A stretch of DNA of 64,000 nt, from positions 1 to 64,000 of the forward strand of contig CAZEJK010000001.1 in the NCBI GenBank assembly GCA_964512045.1. The letters run 5' to 3'. The notes below the pieces were generated by a model that saw only the letters and a list, made by a program, of their open reading frames with translations, made no database searches and was not told where the DNA came from. Position numbers and translations under genes: made by a program. Origin of the DNA: CAZEJK01 sp964512045 (GTDB lineage Bacteria; Acidobacteriota; Thermoanaerobaculia; Thermoanaerobaculales; Sulfomarinibacteraceae). Of the stretch, positions 61,860 to 64,000 are shown one piece after another. Positions within the stretch are counted from its first letter, which is position 1; the number at the start of each line of letters is the position of its first letter.

Positions 61860-63901
61860 GCCGGCTGGACGATGTCAGATCTCGCCTCGAGGAGCTGAGA
61901 CGGCTGATCCACCGCCACGATCGCCTGTACTACGTGGAGGCGCGACCCGAGATCTCCGACTTCGAGTACGACCGTCTGTTCGCGGAGCTGGAGCGGCTCG
62001 AGTCGGAGTTTCCGGAGCTGGCGGATGCAGCGTCCCCGACGCGAAGGGTCGGCGGCGAGCCGGCGGACGCGTTGAGGGCAGTAGCCCACGCGGTGCCGAT
62101 GCTCTCGCTGGAGAACACCTACTCGTTGGCCGAGCTACGGCAGTGGCGCGAGCGGATCGAGAGGAGCTGCGACGGTGACCCCGGAGGGCTCACCTGCGAG
62201 CTGAAGATCGATGGCGTGTCGATCTCGCTGGTGTATGTCGATGGCCGGCTCGCACAGGCGATCACTCGCGGCGACGGGACCCGGGGCGATGAGGTCACCG
62301 ACAACGCCAGGACGGTCCGGCATATCCCGTTGCAGCTGCCGATCGAGCTCCCTCTGCTGGAGGTTCGCGGCGAGGTGTACATGTCGCACGCCGTGCTCGC
62401 GGAGCTCAACCGTCGGCGAGCACAGGAGGGGCAGGCCGAGCTTGCCAACCCGCGCAACGCCGCAGCGGGCTCGATCCGGCTCCTCGACCCGCGGGAGACG
62501 GCGAGGCGGGAGCTCAGCTTCTGGGCGTACCAGGTGGCGCGTGTCGAGGGGGTGGAGCTGGCGCGCCACTCCGAGGCGCTCGAGTGGCTCGTCGAGCTCG
62601 GATTCCCGGTCACACCCGGGTGGCAGCGGTGTGCGAGCGGTGAGGCCATCGAGCGGTTTATCGACGAGTGGGGCGCTCGGCGGGAGGAGCTGGAGTTCGA
62701 CATCGACGGGGTGGTGGTCAAGGTCGATCGGCTCGACCAGCGCGAGCGGCTCGGCTTCACGGCGCGCGCTCCACGCTGGGCGGTGGCCTATAAGTACCCG
62801 CCGAAGGGCGAGCGGACACTGCTCCGCGACATCCAGGTGCAGGTCGGCCGGACCGGTGTGCTCACCCCGGTGGCGATTCTGGAGCCCGTGCGGCTGGCGG
62901 GCTCGACGGTCTCGCGAGCGACCCTGCACAACTTCGACGAGGTGCAGCGGCTGGATGTGCGCATCGGCGACACCGTCGCCATCACCAAGGGTGGCGACGT
63001 GATTCCCAAGGTGACCGGTGTGCTGCCCGACCGCCGTCCGCCGGATGCCGAGCCGTACACGGCCCCTGCGGCCTGCCCCGCGTGTGGGAGCGCGTCGGAG
63101 CGTCGCGACGGCGAGGTGGCGTTGCGCTGCCCGAACCCGGCCTGCCCAGGGCGGCTCGCTGCTCGTCTCCGCCACTTCGTGGCCCGTGGCGGACTGGATA
63201 TCGACGGGCTCGGAGAGCGCTCGATCGAGCAGCTGACGACGGCTGGGTTTCTCGAGGACCCGGCCTCGCTGTGGGATCTGCAGGCCGAGGATCTGCAGGC
63301 GCTTCCTGGCTGGGGTGACAGGTCGGCGCGCAAGCTTGTCGAAGCGATCGCCGAGGCCCGGGAGCGACCGCTGCATCGTCTGCTGTTCGCACTGGGCATC
63401 CCGCACGTCGGCGAGCGCGCGGCGAAGGTGATCGCTCGGCTCGGAAGCCTCCAGGCGATCGAGGAGGCGAGCTCGGAGGAGCTCGAGGCTCTGGACGGCA
63501 TCGGTCCGATGATTGCGGACAGTGTCCGCGGATGGTTCGACAGCGCGGAGAACCGGCAGCTGGTGGAGCGGCTGCGCGCCCGCGGCGTTGATCCGAAGCC
63601 TCCGGCGGCAGCGACCGAGGGAGGTGAGGAGCCCGCCGTCGCCGGGCGCCCGCTGAGTGGCGTGACGTTCGTTCTCACCGGAGCGTTGAGCCGTCCGCGC
63701 CCGGAGGTGGCCTCCCGCCTCGAGGCGCTCGGCGCGACGGTGAGCTCCTCGGTCTCGCGCCGGACGTCGTACCTGGTGTCCGGGGAGGCCCCAGGCGGCA
63801 AGGCGGAGCGCGCCAGCAGCCTCGGTGTTCCGATACTGAATGAGAGCCAGCTCGAGGAGCTGGTCGTGGCACGGAGTGGTGGACCGCTATGGAACCCGTG
63901 A
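61856..63901 (+). CDS. ligA: NAD+-dependent DNA ligase
   Basis: LigA seals nicks during replication and repair. The 681 residues contain the N-terminal NAD-binding region (HRHDRLYYVEARPEISDFEY), the adenylated Lys117 in ELKIDG, the OB domain, a four-cysteine zinc finger (CPACGSAS...CPNPACPGR, about residues 403-435), helix-hairpin-helix repeats and a C-terminal BRCT domain (about 600-675). Everything is intact. It overlaps the next gene by 13 bp. Confidence 0.97.
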   Translation: MSRLDDVRSRLEELRRLIHRHDRLYYVEARPEISDFEYDRLFAELERLESEFPELADAASPTRRVGGEPADALRAVAHAVPMLSLENTYSLAELRQWRERIERSCDGDPGGLTCELKIDGVSISLVYVDGRLAQAITRGDGTRGDEVTDNARTVRHIPLQLPIELPLLEVRGEVYMSHAVLAELNRRRAQEGQAELANPRNAAAGSIRLLDPRETARRELSFWAYQVARVEGVELARHSEALEWLVELGFPVTPGWQRCASGEAIERFIDEWGARREELEFDIDGVVVKVDRLDQRERLGFTARAPRWAVAYKYPPKGERTLLRDIQVQVGRTGVLTPVAILEPVRLAGSTVSRATLHNFDEVQRLDVRIGDTVAITKGGDVIPKVTGVLPDRRPPDAEPYTAPAACPACGSASERRDGEVALRCPNPACPGRLAARLRHFVARGGLDIDGLGERSIEQLTTAGFLEDPASLWDLQAEDLQALPGWGDRSARKLVEAIAEARERPLHRLLFALGIPHVGERAAKVIARLGSLQAIEEASSEELEALDGIGPMIADSVRGWFDSAENRQLVERLRARGVDPKPPAAATEGGEEPAVAGRPLSGVTFVLTGALSRPRPEVASRLEALGATVSSSVSRRTSYLVSGEAPGGKAERASSLGVPILNESQLEELVVARSGGPLWNP

Positions 63902-64000
63902 TCTTTGTGGTGGATGACGATGACGGCTCGCGCGATGCGATGGTGCGGGCTTTGGAGCGCGTGGGCTACGCGGTGGTCGCCTTCCCCTCTGCGGAGGAGG
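63889..64000 (+). CDS. Response regulator receiver domain (3' end outside window)
   Basis: The visible 37 residues (beginning MEPVIFVVDDDDGSRDAM) have the acidic Asp cluster of CheY-like receiver domains. The output domain lies beyond the window, so the regulator class is unknown. ATG 63889 lies inside ligA. If it proves to be NtrC-type, it would be a candidate activator of the sigma-54 promoter seen at 14971, but this is speculation. Confidence 0.75.
   Translation, partial: MEPVIFVVDDDDGSRDAMVRALERVGYAVVAFPSAEE

Overview
The window comes from the chromosome of a high-GC Gram-negative (diderm) bacterium. An outer membrane is implied by LolA, a PilQ secretin, several lipoproteins and a Bat-type envelope operon. 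No rRNA, tRNA, insertion sequence, prophage or CRISPR array was seen. A run of ten Ns inside lon shows that this is a draft or metagenome assembly. From memory, gene content and two details point towards an Acidobacteriota-, Desulfobacterota- or Myxococcota-like lineage: a long insertion in SecF, and an exported protein built of GWAxD-type Ig-like modules. I cannot fix the phylum from sequence alone.

Layout. 1-5.5 kb (+): the end of a Thr/Pro-rich protein, a PilY1-like pilus-tip adhesin and two small envelope proteins. 5.7-10.3 kb: divergent metallopeptidases, an exported PepF-like M3 enzyme (-) and a two-domain M16 enzyme (+), which share a promoter region holding a perfect 28-bp inverted repeat. 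10.3-14.8 kb (-): two membrane Ser/Thr kinases. 15.0-22.2 kb (+): a MoxR-DUF58-BatA-BatB/C-BatD operon preceded by a very good sigma-54 promoter match. 22.3-25.0 kb (+): a GAF-GGDEF diguanylate cyclase and a DegP/HtrA protease. 25.2-33.1 kb: a DUF3467 protein (-), then lolA-tgt-yajC-secD-secF and a bifunctional Rel (+). 33.1-45.1 kb (+): pilMNOPQ, extended by two lipoproteins, a TPR protein and a Roadblock protein. 45.1-52.5 kb (+): accB-accC, a phosphoesterase, a HEAT-cyclophilin-thioredoxin fusion, a 2-hydroxyacid dehydrogenase and a UDP-glucuronate decarboxylase. 52.6-56.9 kb (-): a tightly coupled flippase-like/nrdR/hsp20/lon operon. 57-64 kb (+): an HDAC-fold protein lacking key residues, an Ig-like exported protein, an inverted-repeat element, pcnB, ligA and the start of a response regulator.

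The main themes are envelope biogenesis (Lol, Sec, Bat, DegP), type IV pili (PilY1-like tip protein, PilMNOPQ) and signalling (kinases, (p)ppGpp, c-di-GMP). Most operons are tightly packed with 1-8 bp overlaps. Regulatory signals stand out. Several genes without a Shine-Dalgarno have a TAnnnT box ending about 4-9 nt before the start codon, which suggests leaderless mRNAs. Two of the three long intergenic regions carry a 9/10 match to a CRP half-site pair upstream of a sigma-70-like promoter. pepF has two start codons with identical, near-perfect Shine-Dalgarno spacing, one adding and one omitting a signal peptide. I found no single clearly new system. The best leads are the HDAC pseudoenzyme, the triple-fusion foldase-like protein, the dual-start peptidase with its palindromic operator, and the extended pil operon.
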